This document shows positions 18,472 through 27,681 of a stretch of DNA of 64,000 bases, piece by piece. The notes under the pieces were generated by a model, which made no database searches, had not been told where the DNA came from, and worked only from the letters and a program-made list of their open reading frames with translations. Numbering within the stretch: position 1 is the first letter of the stretch; each line of letters starts with the position of its first letter. The translations under genes were made by a program, and so were the position numbers. The DNA comes from Parapontixanthobacter sp963736595. GTDB taxonomy: Bacteria > Pseudomonadota > Alphaproteobacteria > Sphingomonadales > Sphingomonadaceae. The stretch is from NCBI GenBank assembly GCA_963736595.1, contig CAVTPG010000002.1, forward strand, positions 248,001 to 312,000, read 5' to 3'.

Positions 18472-20442
18472 TCAGATCCTGACCTGACTGCCCAATTCGA
18501 CGACGCGGTTCGTCGGTAGCCGGAAAAACTCCATCGCAGTGGCGGCATTGCGCAGCATCCAAGCGAAAATCTTCTCGCGCCAGATCGGCATTCCCGGCTT
18601 TTCAGATGGCAACAGCGTCTGCCGCGACAGGAAGAAGCTGGTCTGCATCATATCGAATTCACCGCCGCATTGCTGCATTGTTTTCAGCCCCAACGGCACG
18701 TCGGTTTCCTGCATAAAGCCGTAATGCAGGACAGCGCGGAAAAACCCGTCGCCCATATCATGGTATTCGCAGCGTTCTGCAGAATCTACATACGGCACAT
18801 CGGCGATCTCGACTGTCAGAATAATGACTCGCTCGTGCAACACCTTGTTATGTTTAATATTATGCAGCAGCGCGGACGGCACGCCAGCCTTTGCCGATGA
18901 CATGAAAATCGCCGTGCCGGGAACGCGGACCGCACTGTTTTTGGCTGATTTGGCAAAGATTTCCAGCGGCAACGAGACTTCGCTCATTCGTTCGCGCATC
19001 AGCTTGCGACCCCTCGCCCATGTGGTCAGCAGCGTGAATGCAATCGCCCCGATCAACAGCGGGAACCATCCGCCATCCGGAACCTTGGTCAGGTTCGCCA
19101 AGAAGTATGCGCCATCCACGATCAGGAACAGGATGACGACGGGCGCGGCATACCACCACTTCCACTTCCATACGCCGACCAGCAGCACGCCCATCAACAG
19201 CGTGTCGATCGTGACCGCTCCGGTCACCGCGATGCCGTAAGCACTGGCCAGATTGGAGCTGTTCTGGAACGTCAGGACGAGGATAATGACCGCGACCATC
19301 AGTGCCCAATTGACGATGGGAATATAGATTTGCCCGGCTTCTGTTTCGCTGGTGTGGCGGATCGACAGGCGCGGAATAAAGCCAAGCTGCATTGCCTGAT
19401 GGGTGATCGAGAATGCGCCCGATATAACCGCCTGACTGGCGATAAAGGTTGCGCAGGTTGCGAGCAGCACCAGCGGCAAGCGCCATTCCTCGGATGCTAG
19501 AAAGAAGAACGGGCTTTGTATGGCTTCGGCGGCGGCAGCGTTATCCAGTCCGATGATCATGGCACCTTGCCCGAAATAATTGAGCAGCAGGCACGGCATG
19601 ACAAAGCCGAACCACGACAATTTCATCGGCCCGCGCCCGAAATGCCCCATGTCGGAATACAGCGCTTCGGAGCCCGTCACGGCCAGCACCACGGAACCCA
19701 GCGCGAGGAACGCCAGCCAGCCATCGATCAGGAAGAAGTTGAGCGCATACCATGGGTTCAATGCCCACAGGATCTCCGGCGTCTGGAAAATCTGATAACT
19801 GCCCAGAAACGCGATTACGGTAAAATAGACAATCATCACCGGCGCGAACAAAGCGCCGACTTTTGCCGTGCCGCGCTTTTGCAGCAGGAACAGAAAAATA
19901 AGTAAAAACAGGGCAATGGGAATAACATATGGCGCCAGACCTTCATCCACTACGGTCAATCCTTCGACTGCCGAAAGCACCGAAATTGCAGGCGTAATCA
20001 TGCTGTCGCCATAGAACAGCGACGTTGCAAACACGCCTAGCAACACAGCAATCCAGCCATATTTGCTTTTAGAGATGTGGCTGGAAATCAAGGCCACCAA
20101 AGCAAGCGAACCGCCCTGCCCCTTATTATCGGCGCGCATCAGAATCGTGACATACTGAATCGATACGACCAGCGTCATCGACCAGAAGATCAGGCTGATA
20201 ACGCCCAGCACATGAGCGGTGTCGAGCGCCAGCGGATTGGGGCCAACAAACGTCTCGCGAAAAGCGTAAAGCGGGCTGGTGCCGATATCGCCAAACACGA
20301 TGCCGATTGCACCGAAAGCCAGCGCTCCCTTGGTCGCAGTCTTGCCGTGACCGCCGCCCTGACCGCTCTCACCGCCATGCGCGCCATCGCCCGCCTGACC
20401 CCTGGCCGACGGGTGTTTTTGCGGGATAGCAGCGTCGCTCAT
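18472..20442 (-). CDS. kup: KUP-family potassium uptake protein
   Basis: A 656-residue potassium-proton symporter of the Kup/HAK family. The N-terminal cytoplasmic tail is glycine- and histidine-rich, then comes the signature ALGAIGIVFGDIGTSPLYAF-like segment, about 12 membrane helices, and a hydrophilic C-terminal domain of about 200 residues. The family motif region DNKGQGGSLALVALI is intact. Single gene convergent with yciB; about 200 bp of untranslated sequence precedes it. Confidence 0.95.
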   Translation of the reverse strand: MSDAAIPQKHPSARGQAGDGAHGGESGQGGGHGKTATKGALAFGAIGIVFGDIGTSPLYAFRETFVGPNPLALDTAHVLGVISLIFWSMTLVVSIQYVTILMRADNKGQGGSLALVALISSHISKSKYGWIAVLLGVFATSLFYGDSMITPAISVLSAVEGLTVVDEGLAPYVIPIALFLLIFLFLLQKRGTAKVGALFAPVMIVYFTVIAFLGSYQIFQTPEILWALNPWYALNFFLIDGWLAFLALGSVVLAVTGSEALYSDMGHFGRGPMKLSWFGFVMPCLLLNYFGQGAMIIGLDNAAAAEAIQSPFFFLASEEWRLPLVLLATCATFIASQAVISGAFSITHQAMQLGFIPRLSIRHTSETEAGQIYIPIVNWALMVAVIILVLTFQNSSNLASAYGIAVTGAVTIDTLLMGVLLVGVWKWKWWYAAPVVILFLIVDGAYFLANLTKVPDGGWFPLLIGAIAFTLLTTWARGRKLMRERMSEVSLPLEIFAKSAKNSAVRVPGTAIFMSSAKAGVPSALLHNIKHNKVLHERVIILTVEIADVPYVDSAERCEYHDMGDGFFRAVLHYGFMQETDVPLGLKTMQQCGGEFDMMQTSFFLSRQTLLPSEKPGMPIWREKIFAWMLRNAATAMEFFRLPTNRVVELGSQVRI

Positions 20443-20639
20443 AGGTTAAGCAATCCAAATCTCGGACCGACAGCGTTCTGTCTTGTCCGCCAAGGCTGCG
20501 GCAATACGCCGCTTATCGCCTCCCCCCGTTTTCCGGTCCACGTTATGAAGCGCGGATCCGCAAAGAGCGCGCGCTTAGCAGCATAGCGGGCCAGCGGCAA
20601 ATTTTGAGCCGGAAAAGCTCCAGAAATGCTCCAAAAAAG

Positions 20640-21299
20640 CTAGGGCGTTTGCGCAGCTGTGCCATCGCGGGGCTCGGAAATCTGCGCCAACAACGCTTCC
20701 AGCCGCGTCACGCGCAATTCCAGATCGGCGTAATACTGCGCATCCGGTTGCGCCATATCCAATGCCTGCCGCCATAATCCGCTGGCGTCGCCAAACTGGC
20801 CGTTGCGCAACATGGCAACCCCCAAGAAATACGGTGCAGCGGGGCTGTCCGGGGCAAATTGGCCTGCGCGCTGGTAAGCTTCACCTGCGGCTGGCGTCAG
20901 TGTGCCATCGGCGTGTTCGACCAGAACATTGCCCAGAGCGATCCACGCTTCCGCATTTTCCGGCTGTTCATCCAGCGCCAGCGTCAGAAAATCGGCGGCA
21001 TTGGCATACTGCCCCTTGCGGGCAAAGCCGTCAGCCAGATTGAGGTAGCGCGGCAATGGTTGATCGGGAGTGAAAAAAGCGCGGCGTTGCGCGATCAATA
21101 GCTCGCCCGAGGATTGCGCCGTGCGGTCAGCGGCGCGCGGCGATGCTGGCTGATCGGGGCGCCCCTGCACTGCATAACCGGTCAGCCCGAATAGCAACGT
21201 TGCTGCAAACAGCGTCCAGGTCGTGCGCGGTAAGTTAAACACGAACGCCGCTGCTGCGAACGCCACTGCCCCTAATGCGATGATCGCCAGCCAGATCAT
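20640..21299 (-). CDS. ccmI: Cytochrome c biogenesis TPR protein CcmI
   Basis: A 219-residue protein with two N-terminal hydrophobic segments (about residues 2-20 and 30-46) and a TPR-like periplasmic region (ANAADFLTLALDEQPENAEAW, AYQRAGQFAPDSPAAPYFLG). It presents apocytochrome c to the CcmFH haem ligation complex. It is shorter than many CcmI proteins. Its start overlaps the ccmH stop by 4 bp and it ends the ccm operon. Confidence 0.86.
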   Translation of the reverse strand: MIWLAIIALGAVAFAAAAFVFNLPRTTWTLFAATLLFGLTGYAVQGRPDQPASPRAADRTAQSSGELLIAQRRAFFTPDQPLPRYLNLADGFARKGQYANAADFLTLALDEQPENAEAWIALGNVLVEHADGTLTPAAGEAYQRAGQFAPDSPAAPYFLGVAMLRNGQFGDASGLWRQALDMAQPDAQYYADLELRVTRLEALLAQISEPRDGTAAQTP

Positions 21300-21724
21300 G
21301 AGGTGGACGGCTTAGTGCGCGTCAGCCGCCGCCATAGCACGAACAAAGCGGCGATTAAGAGCAGCATCGGGACCACGAACAGCGGCCACGTCGCCTTGCT
21401 GATTTGCGGTTCGTAACTGATATAATCGCCATAGCGCTCGACCATCCAGCCGCGAATTTCATCGGGGGTTTCTCCCGCCGCAATCCGCGTGCGCACCTGA
21501 TGCCGCATATCGCCCGCCATCGGAGCATCGCTGTCGGCAATGGACTGGCTCTGACAGGTCAGGCAGCGAAGTGAGTGCATCAATGTGGTGGCCTCGGCCT
21601 CCAGCGCCGGATCTTCAAGTTGCGTATAAGCATAAGGCGCAGGGGGCAGCGATTGCTGCGCAGCCAGCGGACCGGCGGTGAACGCTAGCAGCATGGCCAG
21701 CGCATAAGCGAAATTGCGCGTCAT
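21296..21724 (-). CDS. ccmH: Cytochrome c-type biogenesis protein CcmH (CcmL)
   Basis: A 142-residue thiol oxidoreductase of system I cytochrome c maturation, anchored in the membrane and facing the periplasm. Signal-like N-terminus ending near AAQQ, the LRCxxC motif (C54 and C57 in LRCLTCQSQSI), and one C-terminal membrane helix. It reduces apocytochrome CXXCH disulfides. Overlaps ccmG and ccmI by 4 bp each. Confidence 0.95.
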   Translation of the reverse strand: MTRNFAYALAMLLAFTAGPLAAQQSLPPAPYAYTQLEDPALEAEATTLMHSLRCLTCQSQSIADSDAPMAGDMRHQVRTRIAAGETPDEIRGWMVERYGDYISYEPQISKATWPLFVVPMLLLIAALFVLWRRLTRTKPSTS

Positions 21725-22251
21725 TGCGCTGCCTCGCGCAGTTTTTCGAGCAGGATCGGCACATCGCGCGCGCGAATATCGCCGAGATGCTGATGCCGAA
21801 TGATGCCCTGCCCATCGATCACGAATGTTTCTGGCACGCCCGAAGAACCTAGCGCCAACTGCACTTGCGACAGATCATCACCACCGATTTTGGCATAGGG
21901 ATTGCCATGTTGCGCGAGGAACTGCGCCACATCTTCAGGCTTGTCACGAATGGCAATGCCGATGATTTCCGCACCGTTCTCACGCAGGGTTTCAAGATGC
22001 GGTGCTTCGGCAATGCACGGCAGGCACCAGCTTGCCCAGACATTCAGCAGACGCGGCTGGCCGTCGGCAAACTCGGTCGCAATAATGCCTTCCTGGCCGG
22101 GAATAGCGGGTGGTAAGGTAAAGTCGGGCAGCGGCTTACCCACCATCGCGCTGACGATCATATCATCCTTGGGCTGCATCAATTGATAGCCGGCCAACCC
22201 CAGGAAAAGCATGAACAACGCCAAGGGCACGAACAGTTTCCAGCGGCTCAT
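21721..22251 (-). CDS. ccmG: Thiol:disulfide interchange protein CcmG (DsbE)
   Basis: A 176-residue membrane-anchored thioredoxin-like protein with an N-terminal hydrophobic anchor and the active site WCLPC (C76, C79). It supplies reductant to CcmH and apocytochrome c in the periplasm. The conserved cis-proline region (SSGVPETFVID) is present. Overlaps ccmF and ccmH by 4 bp. Confidence 0.95.
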   Translation of the reverse strand: MSRWKLFVPLALFMLFLGLAGYQLMQPKDDMIVSAMVGKPLPDFTLPPAIPGQEGIIATEFADGQPRLLNVWASWCLPCIAEAPHLETLRENGAEIIGIAIRDKPEDVAQFLAQHGNPYAKIGGDDLSQVQLALGSSGVPETFVIDGQGIIRHQHLGDIRARDVPILLEKLREAAQ

Positions 22252-24212
22252 GCAGCGCCTGCCAAGTCGGCTTCATCCGCGCGACGGATTGCCATTTTTC
22301 GCGTTGCTTCGCGCCGCTTCAAATCGCTGCGCACGCGCCCGAAAATCGACAGCACACCGCCTAGCGCAATCAGCAATCCGCCATACCAGATGAACGTCAC
22401 GAACGGCTTCCACCACAGTCGCACTTGCCAGCGGCCATCGTCGGTTTGATTGCCAATCACAGCGTATAATTGCCCGTTCCAGCGCGTGGCCAGCGCGCTT
22501 TCCGTCGTTGCTTGCGAAGGCGCCCAGAAATTGCGCGATTGCGGTAGCAGAATGGTCGGTTCACCGCGTTCCGATATGCGAGCGGACAGCCGTGCTTGCA
22601 AGGCGGTCCAATTGGGTCCGGCGACCGGATCGACCGCATCCAGCGACACTTGCCACGGGCCGACGCTGGCCGCGCCGCCGACTTGCAATGCCGCCAAACG
22701 CTCTTTGGCAAAAGCGGTGTCGCTGGCCATTCCGAACAGCGCCACGGCAATGCCGAAATGCGCGATGACCATACCCCACACATTCAGCGGAACGCGCGTC
22801 AAAGAACGTCCGCGCAAAGGCAGGAAGCTGGCCACGGCAAGGCCCGCCGCCAAGGCCAATCCGATCAGCGGCAGGAAACCGACATCGAAGAGCAAGCTTA
22901 CAAAAACCAAGGTGATGAGCGCGATGGCGAGCAAAATTGCCGCAGGCTTGGCAATGCGCTCCAACGTGTCGCGCCGCCAGCGCAGCATCGGTCCGATTGC
23001 CATTACGATCAGCATCGGTACGACGAAAATCGCGCCAACCGGGTTGAAATAGCTGGGCCCGACGCTCACTCGCACATCGAACGCTTCGGTCAGCAGCGGA
23101 TATAGTGTGCCGAGCAGCACGATGCCGAGAATGGCGCATAACATGACGTTGTTGACCACCAGCGCGCCTTCGCGGCTGGTCACCGCGAAACGCTCCCCTT
23201 CTGCCACCGCCCCTGCGCGCAAGGCAAAGAGCAGCAATGCTCCACCGATATAGACAGCGAGCAGGAACAGGATGAACGCCCCGCGCTCCGGATCAACGGC
23301 AAAGGCATGGACACTGGTCAGGACGCCCGAGCGAACCAGAAAGGTGCCGAGCATCGACATCGAAAATGCGATGACGCCAAGCAATATCGTCCAGGCCCGC
23401 AAGGCATCGCGCGCAGCCAGCACGCTGATCGAATGGAGCAAAGCCGTCGCGGCCAGCCACGGCATCAGCGAGGCATTCTCGACCGGATCCCAGAACCACC
23501 AGCCGCCCCAGCCAAGCTCGTAATACGCCCAGTAACTTCCCGCCGTAATGCCCAGCGTCAGGCAAATCCACGCGCCCAGCACCCACGGCCGCGACACGCG
23601 CGCAAATTCCGGCGTCACTTGCCGCGTCAGCATCGCACCCACTGCAAAACTAAACGCAACCGACAGCCCGACATAGCCGAAATACAGGATCGGCGGATGC
23701 AGCGCGAGGCCGATATCCTGCAATAACGGATTGAGCCCCGCCCCTTGCGCAGCAGGCTCGGCCAGCCGCTCGAACGGGTTGGAGCTGAACAGCAGGAAAG
23801 CATAGAAGCCCAGCGCCACGAAACTTTGCGCGCCCAGCGTCGCCTGCATCATGCGTTCGGGCAAGCGCCGCTCGATCCCGGCGATCAAGGCTCCGGCCAG
23901 TGCCATCACCGTGACCCACAGCAACATGGAGCCTTCGTGATTGCCCCAAGTGCCCGATAGTTTGAACAACATCGGTTTGGCGGAATGCGAATTGGTCGCG
24001 ACCAGCTTCACCGACAGATCGGTGATGGCGAACACCCATAGCAGCATGATGAACGCAAGCGCGCAGAGCAGGCCTTGCACGATGGCTGCCGGACGAACCA
24101 TCTGCGCCAGCACTGCGCCTTGCGGCCTACTGCCCAAGATTGCCCCGGCCAATTGCAAAATGCATAGCGCGAAGGACAGCCACAGGGCGGCAAGACCCAC
24201 TTCCGCGATCAT
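22248..24212 (-). CDS. ccmF: Haem lyase CcmF
   Basis: A 654-residue polytopic protein that, with CcmH and CcmI, ligates haem to apocytochrome c. The tryptophan-rich WWD signature (GWGGWWFWDPVENASLMPW) and conserved periplasmic histidines (LALHPPILYFGYVG) are visible among roughly 14-15 hydrophobic segments. Normal length. Overlaps ccmE upstream and ccmG downstream by 4 bp. Confidence 0.97.
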   Translation of the reverse strand: MIAEVGLAALWLSFALCILQLAGAILGSRPQGAVLAQMVRPAAIVQGLLCALAFIMLLWVFAITDLSVKLVATNSHSAKPMLFKLSGTWGNHEGSMLLWVTVMALAGALIAGIERRLPERMMQATLGAQSFVALGFYAFLLFSSNPFERLAEPAAQGAGLNPLLQDIGLALHPPILYFGYVGLSVAFSFAVGAMLTRQVTPEFARVSRPWVLGAWICLTLGITAGSYWAYYELGWGGWWFWDPVENASLMPWLAATALLHSISVLAARDALRAWTILLGVIAFSMSMLGTFLVRSGVLTSVHAFAVDPERGAFILFLLAVYIGGALLLFALRAGAVAEGERFAVTSREGALVVNNVMLCAILGIVLLGTLYPLLTEAFDVRVSVGPSYFNPVGAIFVVPMLIVMAIGPMLRWRRDTLERIAKPAAILLAIALITLVFVSLLFDVGFLPLIGLALAAGLAVASFLPLRGRSLTRVPLNVWGMVIAHFGIAVALFGMASDTAFAKERLAALQVGGAASVGPWQVSLDAVDPVAGPNWTALQARLSARISERGEPTILLPQSRNFWAPSQATTESALATRWNGQLYAVIGNQTDDGRWQVRLWWKPFVTFIWYGGLLIALGGVLSIFGRVRSDLKRREATRKMAIRRADEADLAGAA

Positions 24213-24676
24213 GGCGCGTCTTCGGCTCCGGCGACCAATTGTTCCGCCTGATGCTCGGTCATTTCCTGCAATTCGCGCGGCACGTAATTTTCATCGTGCT
24301 TGGCCAGCAGATTATTTGCTACAAATGTGCCATCCGCGCCCAGCCGCCCTTCCGCGACCACGCCCGATCCCTCGACGAACAGATCGGGCACGATTCCGGC
24401 AAAACGCACCGGGACCAGCGCCTGCTCCTGATCGGTCACGGCAAAGGCGATGGTCACGCCATCCGCCATCGTCTGGATGCTGCCAGCCTGCACCATGCCG
24501 CCCAAACGCACATCGCGGCTGGCGGGCGGCGGGTCGCTGACCATCTGGTTCGGCAGGTAGAAATAATTCGCTTCGCTGCGCAACGCATAGGCGGCGAGCA
24601 AGCCTGCTCCGACCAGCGCGACGAGCGCAATGACGCCCAGAACAAGGCGTTGGTGCTTGGGCTTGATGGTGCTCAT
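24209..24676 (-). CDS. ccmE: Haem chaperone CcmE
   Basis: A 155-residue membrane-anchored periplasmic haem chaperone. One N-terminal helix (about 11-33), an OB-fold beta-barrel and the haem-binding motif LLAKHDENYVP with H127, which forms the covalent haem bond. The ATG at 24676 overlaps the ccmD stop (ATGA); the longer open frame to 24814 is an out-of-frame reading of ccmD. Confidence 0.96.
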   Translation of the reverse strand: MSTIKPKHQRLVLGVIALVALVGAGLLAAYALRSEANYFYLPNQMVSDPPPASRDVRLGGMVQAGSIQTMADGVTIAFAVTDQEQALVPVRFAGIVPDLFVEGSGVVAEGRLGADGTFVANNLLAKHDENYVPRELQEMTEHQAEQLVAGAEDAP

Positions 24677-24837
24677 TGTTCGCGCTCTTCCGCTGTCTGG
24701 CGCTTTACCGCGTCGCGCCGCTGCTCTGCCCGCATCATGGTGAAGACCGCCCATGCCACCATCAGCAGCGTGGCGACGACGCCGATGGCATAGGACGCAA
24801 TGACGAAGTCCCACTGGTCAAGCTGTTCACGGTTCAT
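24673..24837 (-). CDS. ccmD: Haem exporter protein CcmD
   Basis: A 54-residue single-pass protein (membrane helix about residues 14-34, then a charged tail ending EEREQ). CcmD helps release holo-CcmE from the CcmABC complex. It is identified by size, topology and its place between ccmC and ccmE, with 4-bp overlaps on both sides (start 24837 overlaps the ccmC stop; stop overlaps the ccmE ATG). Confidence 0.9.
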   Translation of the reverse strand: MNREQLDQWDFVIASYAIGVVATLLMVAWAVFTMMRAEQRRDAVKRQTAEEREQ

Positions 24838-25559
24838 ACGGCCTCGCTCGCCATCCGGCGCAATCGCGCCTCGGCCTGTGTCTCTGCCAGCAGCATCCGC
24901 ATTCGCGCCAGCACGACGCCGCCGAACAGCAGCGAAAAGCCGACGACCGCCAGCAATAATGGCGTCAGATACGCCGCATCGATGCTGCTTTTGCCCAAAG
25001 TGATGCTGGGCGGTTGATGCAGGGAATTCCACCATACAACCGAACGGTTGATGATCGGGATATTGATCGCGCCCAGCAAGCCGAACAGCGCCGGAATACG
25101 CTGCGACCCGCCTTCGCGCGCGCTGGCATCGGACAAAGCGATATAGGCGAAATACAGAAACAGCAGGATCAGCATCGAGGTCAGCCGCCCGTCCCACACC
25201 CACCATGCGCCCCAGGTCGGACGGCCCCAGACCGCTCCGGTGGCAAGGCAAATGGCGGTGAAAACGGCTCCCGGTACGGCGGCGGCGCGCGCGGCCAATG
25301 CGGCCAGCGGATGCCGCCAGACAAGAAACGCCAGACTGGCAATCGCGATAACGCTCCACCCGCCCATGCCCAGCCACGCGGTCGGCACATGAATGAAGAG
25401 AATGCGCACCGTTTCGCCCATCAACCGATCAGGTGGAACTTGCGCAAAACCGATATACAGCGCGGTTGCGGAAAGCAGCAAACCGCTGATTAAAAACAGC
25501 GGAGTCATCCATCTGGCAAGCTTCAGAAAGCGGCGGGGATTGGCGTATCCGTGCATCAT
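24834..25559 (-). CDS. ccmC: Haem ABC transporter permease CcmC
   Basis: A 241-residue six-helix membrane protein that loads haem onto CcmE. The WWD-type signature TWGAWWVWDGRLTS and the conserved histidine in FIHVPTAW are present. First gene of the ccmCDEFGHI operon in this window; ccmA and ccmB are not upstream, where the amino-acid dehydrogenase gene ends 47 bp away. Confidence 0.96.
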   Translation of the reverse strand: MMHGYANPRRFLKLARWMTPLFLISGLLLSATALYIGFAQVPPDRLMGETVRILFIHVPTAWLGMGGWSVIAIASLAFLVWRHPLAALAARAAAVPGAVFTAICLATGAVWGRPTWGAWWVWDGRLTSMLILLFLYFAYIALSDASAREGGSQRIPALFGLLGAINIPIINRSVVWWNSLHQPPSITLGKSSIDAAYLTPLLLAVVGFSLLFGGVVLARMRMLLAETQAEARLRRMASEAV

Positions 25560-25605
25560 CGATTTATGCAGCCTTCATGCAGGAGAAGGCAGCGACTCGC
25601 AAGAC

Positions 25606-26676
25606 TTATGCACCGCGTCCGATCAGCTTTTGCGCCATCGCATCGGCGACCGCATCGGACGGTATGCCGCTATCGTCGCTGGCTTCCCAGATTTCCTTCA
25701 AGCGGCCCGGTATCTGCGCGATCCGCGTGCGGACATCGTTGATGTCGCAATTCCTACCATGCTGACGGCACAGGAATTCCATCGCCACACTGATAATGCC
25801 GCCAGCGTTGATGACGTAATCCGGCGCGTAGAGAATATCGCGCGCAGCCAGCGCTTCGCCATGACCTTCGCGCGCAAGCTGATTATTTGCTCCACCTGCT
25901 ACAATCGCACAGTCGAGCCGCGCAATGCCGCTATCATCGAGAATTGCACCCAGCGCGTTAGGGCTGAACACATCGCAAGCTGTGGACATGATTGCATCAG
26001 GTGCCACGGTCTTGCCGCCAAGCTGCGCCGCCAGAGCGCTCGCCCGCGCCTCGTCGATATCGGACAAAGTGAGTTTGGCACCGTCACGCGCCAGCAATTT
26101 CGCGACCCCGCCGCCCACGCTGCCTGTGCCCTGTACAGCGATATGCACGCCGTCCAATGTGTCCTTGCCCAGCTTATGCTGGACCGCGGCCTTGATGCCG
26201 TGATAAATGCCCATGGAGGTAAACGGGCCGGGATCGCCGCCCGCTGCATCATCGCCTTCGACCGGCAAGCCCGATACATAAGCCGTGCGCTTGGACACGG
26301 CGACCATATCGGCTTCGGAAATACCGACATCTTCTGCCGTCACATACCGTCCGCCCAAGGCCTCGATTGCATCGCCGAATGCCGCCAGCATCGCAGGCGT
26401 TTTCGCTTTGCCTTTATCGGCCAGAATAACCGCTTTGCCGCCGCCCATCGGCAAGCCTGCCATCGCATTCTTGTAACTCATTCCGCGCGATAAACGCAGG
26501 ACATCGCGAATGGCAGCTTTGGGTTCGGCATAATGCCAGAAGCGCGTGCCGCCTGCACCGGGACCGCAATGCGTGGAGTGCAGCGCAATCAGCGCCGTCA
26601 GCCCGGATTTTTCATCGCGCACAAGCTGCACCAGCTCGTGATCGTCGAAATCGGGTTCGGTCCAGAATGCACTCAT
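25606..26676 (-). CDS. Leu/Phe/Val-type amino-acid dehydrogenase
   Basis: A 356-residue NAD-dependent oxidative deaminase of the Glu/Leu/Phe/Val dehydrogenase family. Catalytic lysines are visible: K69 in GMSYKNAMAG and K81 in LPMGGGKAV. The Rossmann GxGxxG appears as QGTGSVGGG. It most resembles leucine/branched-chain dehydrogenases, giving 2-oxoacids and ammonia, but the preferred amino acid cannot be read from motifs alone. Upstream of ccmC on the same strand with 46 bp between; co-transcription is possible. Confidence 0.88.
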   Translation of the reverse strand: MSAFWTEPDFDDHELVQLVRDEKSGLTALIALHSTHCGPGAGGTRFWHYAEPKAAIRDVLRLSRGMSYKNAMAGLPMGGGKAVILADKGKAKTPAMLAAFGDAIEALGGRYVTAEDVGISEADMVAVSKRTAYVSGLPVEGDDAAGGDPGPFTSMGIYHGIKAAVQHKLGKDTLDGVHIAVQGTGSVGGGVAKLLARDGAKLTLSDIDEARASALAAQLGGKTVAPDAIMSTACDVFSPNALGAILDDSGIARLDCAIVAGGANNQLAREGHGEALAARDILYAPDYVINAGGIISVAMEFLCRQHGRNCDINDVRTRIAQIPGRLKEIWEASDDSGIPSDAVADAMAQKLIGRGA

Positions 26677-27048
26677 ATTGAAACAGCCCCTGTCCAGCAG
26701 GTAAGAATTACGTCCAACTTGCCAGCAACAGGTTCAGCGTGAGCCTGAACTATTCGAAAATGGGGCGATCGAGGGGTCTTGAACCCCCGACCTCCGGTAC
26801 CACAAACCGGCGCTCTAACCAACTGAGCTACGATCGCCACAAACCCGCTTCGACAAGGGTGAAGCCGGGCTGATACTGCCTATAGTCGCAGGGTCAACCC
26901 GCGTTTATCGGCAGCGAAGGCCTGTTGCATAACACGCCCGCTTTGCAAAGAGGAAAAGGGTTTTTCTCAGGCTAACGCGCAATATTATGTCGTGAGCGTG
27001 ATTGGACGACTTGCCGCATGGGAATTTCGCTTTATTCTTGGCCCCATC
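26677..27048. other. Non-coding interval containing only tRNA-His
   Basis: About 370 bases between the amino-acid dehydrogenase start and the hydroxylase ATG. Apart from tRNA-His I see no conserved RNA or protein. A GTG-initiated extension of the hydroxylase gene (from 26992) would use the last 57 bases, but it reads as non-family sequence. Confidence 0.6.
26761..26837 (-). tRNA. tRNA-His (GTG)
   Basis: Minus-strand cloverleaf: acceptor GCGATCG / CGATCGC, D-arm GCTC..GAGC, anticodon stem CCGGT/ACCGG with loop TTGTGGT (anticodon GTG), T-arm with TTCAAGA loop, and encoded CCA at 26763-26761. The base at 26838 (G-1) pairs with C73, the identity element of tRNA-His. Confidence 0.96.
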
Positions 27049-27681
27049 ATGCCGCCGTCAAACGAAACATCAGCGCAACGCCTGCTGCAATATGGCCATG
27101 TCCAGCGCGTGCCAAGCGACAAGCTGGAATTGTTCCAGTGCCGCAATTTCGCTGACAGCGCGCTTTGCAATGAATTAATCGCGTTGATCGATGACAAGCG
27201 CCGCCCTTCGACCATTGCCGACGATAATGGCGACAAATATTTCCGCACCAGCGAAACTTGCGATCTGGCACGCAGCGAACCCGCTGTCATGCGGCTTGAG
27301 AAACTGCTCGCGCAGCTATCGGGCATCGATCCGGCGTTTGGCGAACCAGTGCAGGGACAGCGCTATGCCGTGGGTCAGGAATTCAAAGCGCATACCGATT
27401 ATTTCGAACCGAACGGCCCCGACTGGTCAAAATATTGCACAGTAGCCGGTCAGCGAAGCTGGACCTTTATGGTGTATCTCAATGCAGTCGAAGCGGGCGG
27501 CGCAACGCGTTTCAAGACGATCAAAAAGAGCTTTCATCCAGAGCCGGGCAAATTGCTGTGCTGGAACAATCGCCGCAGCGACGGGCAGCCCAATCCGAAC
27601 ACGTTGCATCATGGGATGAAAGTGCGCGCTGGCATGAAATATGTGATTACGAAATGGTATCGCGAGAGGGAATGGGGATGA
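27049..27681 (+). CDS. 2OG-Fe(II) oxygenase, prolyl 4-hydroxylase type
   Basis: A 210-residue P4H-like dioxygenase. The iron ligands are visible: H115-x-D117 in FKAHTDYF and a distal histidine at 187 or 188 in NTLHHG, with K197 (RAGMKYVI) as the 2-oxoglutarate-binding residue. The segment SWTFMVYLN...GGATRF is characteristic. Substrate unknown; bacterial P4Hs can hydroxylate prolines in proteins or free amino acids. The ATG at 27049 is preferred; a GTG at 26992 would add 19 residues. Its stop overlaps the next ATG as ATGA. Confidence 0.87.
   Translation: MPPSNETSAQRLLQYGHVQRVPSDKLELFQCRNFADSALCNELIALIDDKRRPSTIADDNGDKYFRTSETCDLARSEPAVMRLEKLLAQLSGIDPAFGEPVQGQRYAVGQEFKAHTDYFEPNGPDWSKYCTVAGQRSWTFMVYLNAVEAGGATRFKTIKKSFHPEPGKLLCWNNRRSDGQPNPNTLHHGMKVRAGMKYVITKWYREREWG

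Noticed and set aside
25393..26493. 366-residue plus-strand open frame opposite ccmC and the amino-acid dehydrogenase
   Set aside because: It spans two real minus-strand genes and has no recognisable domain.
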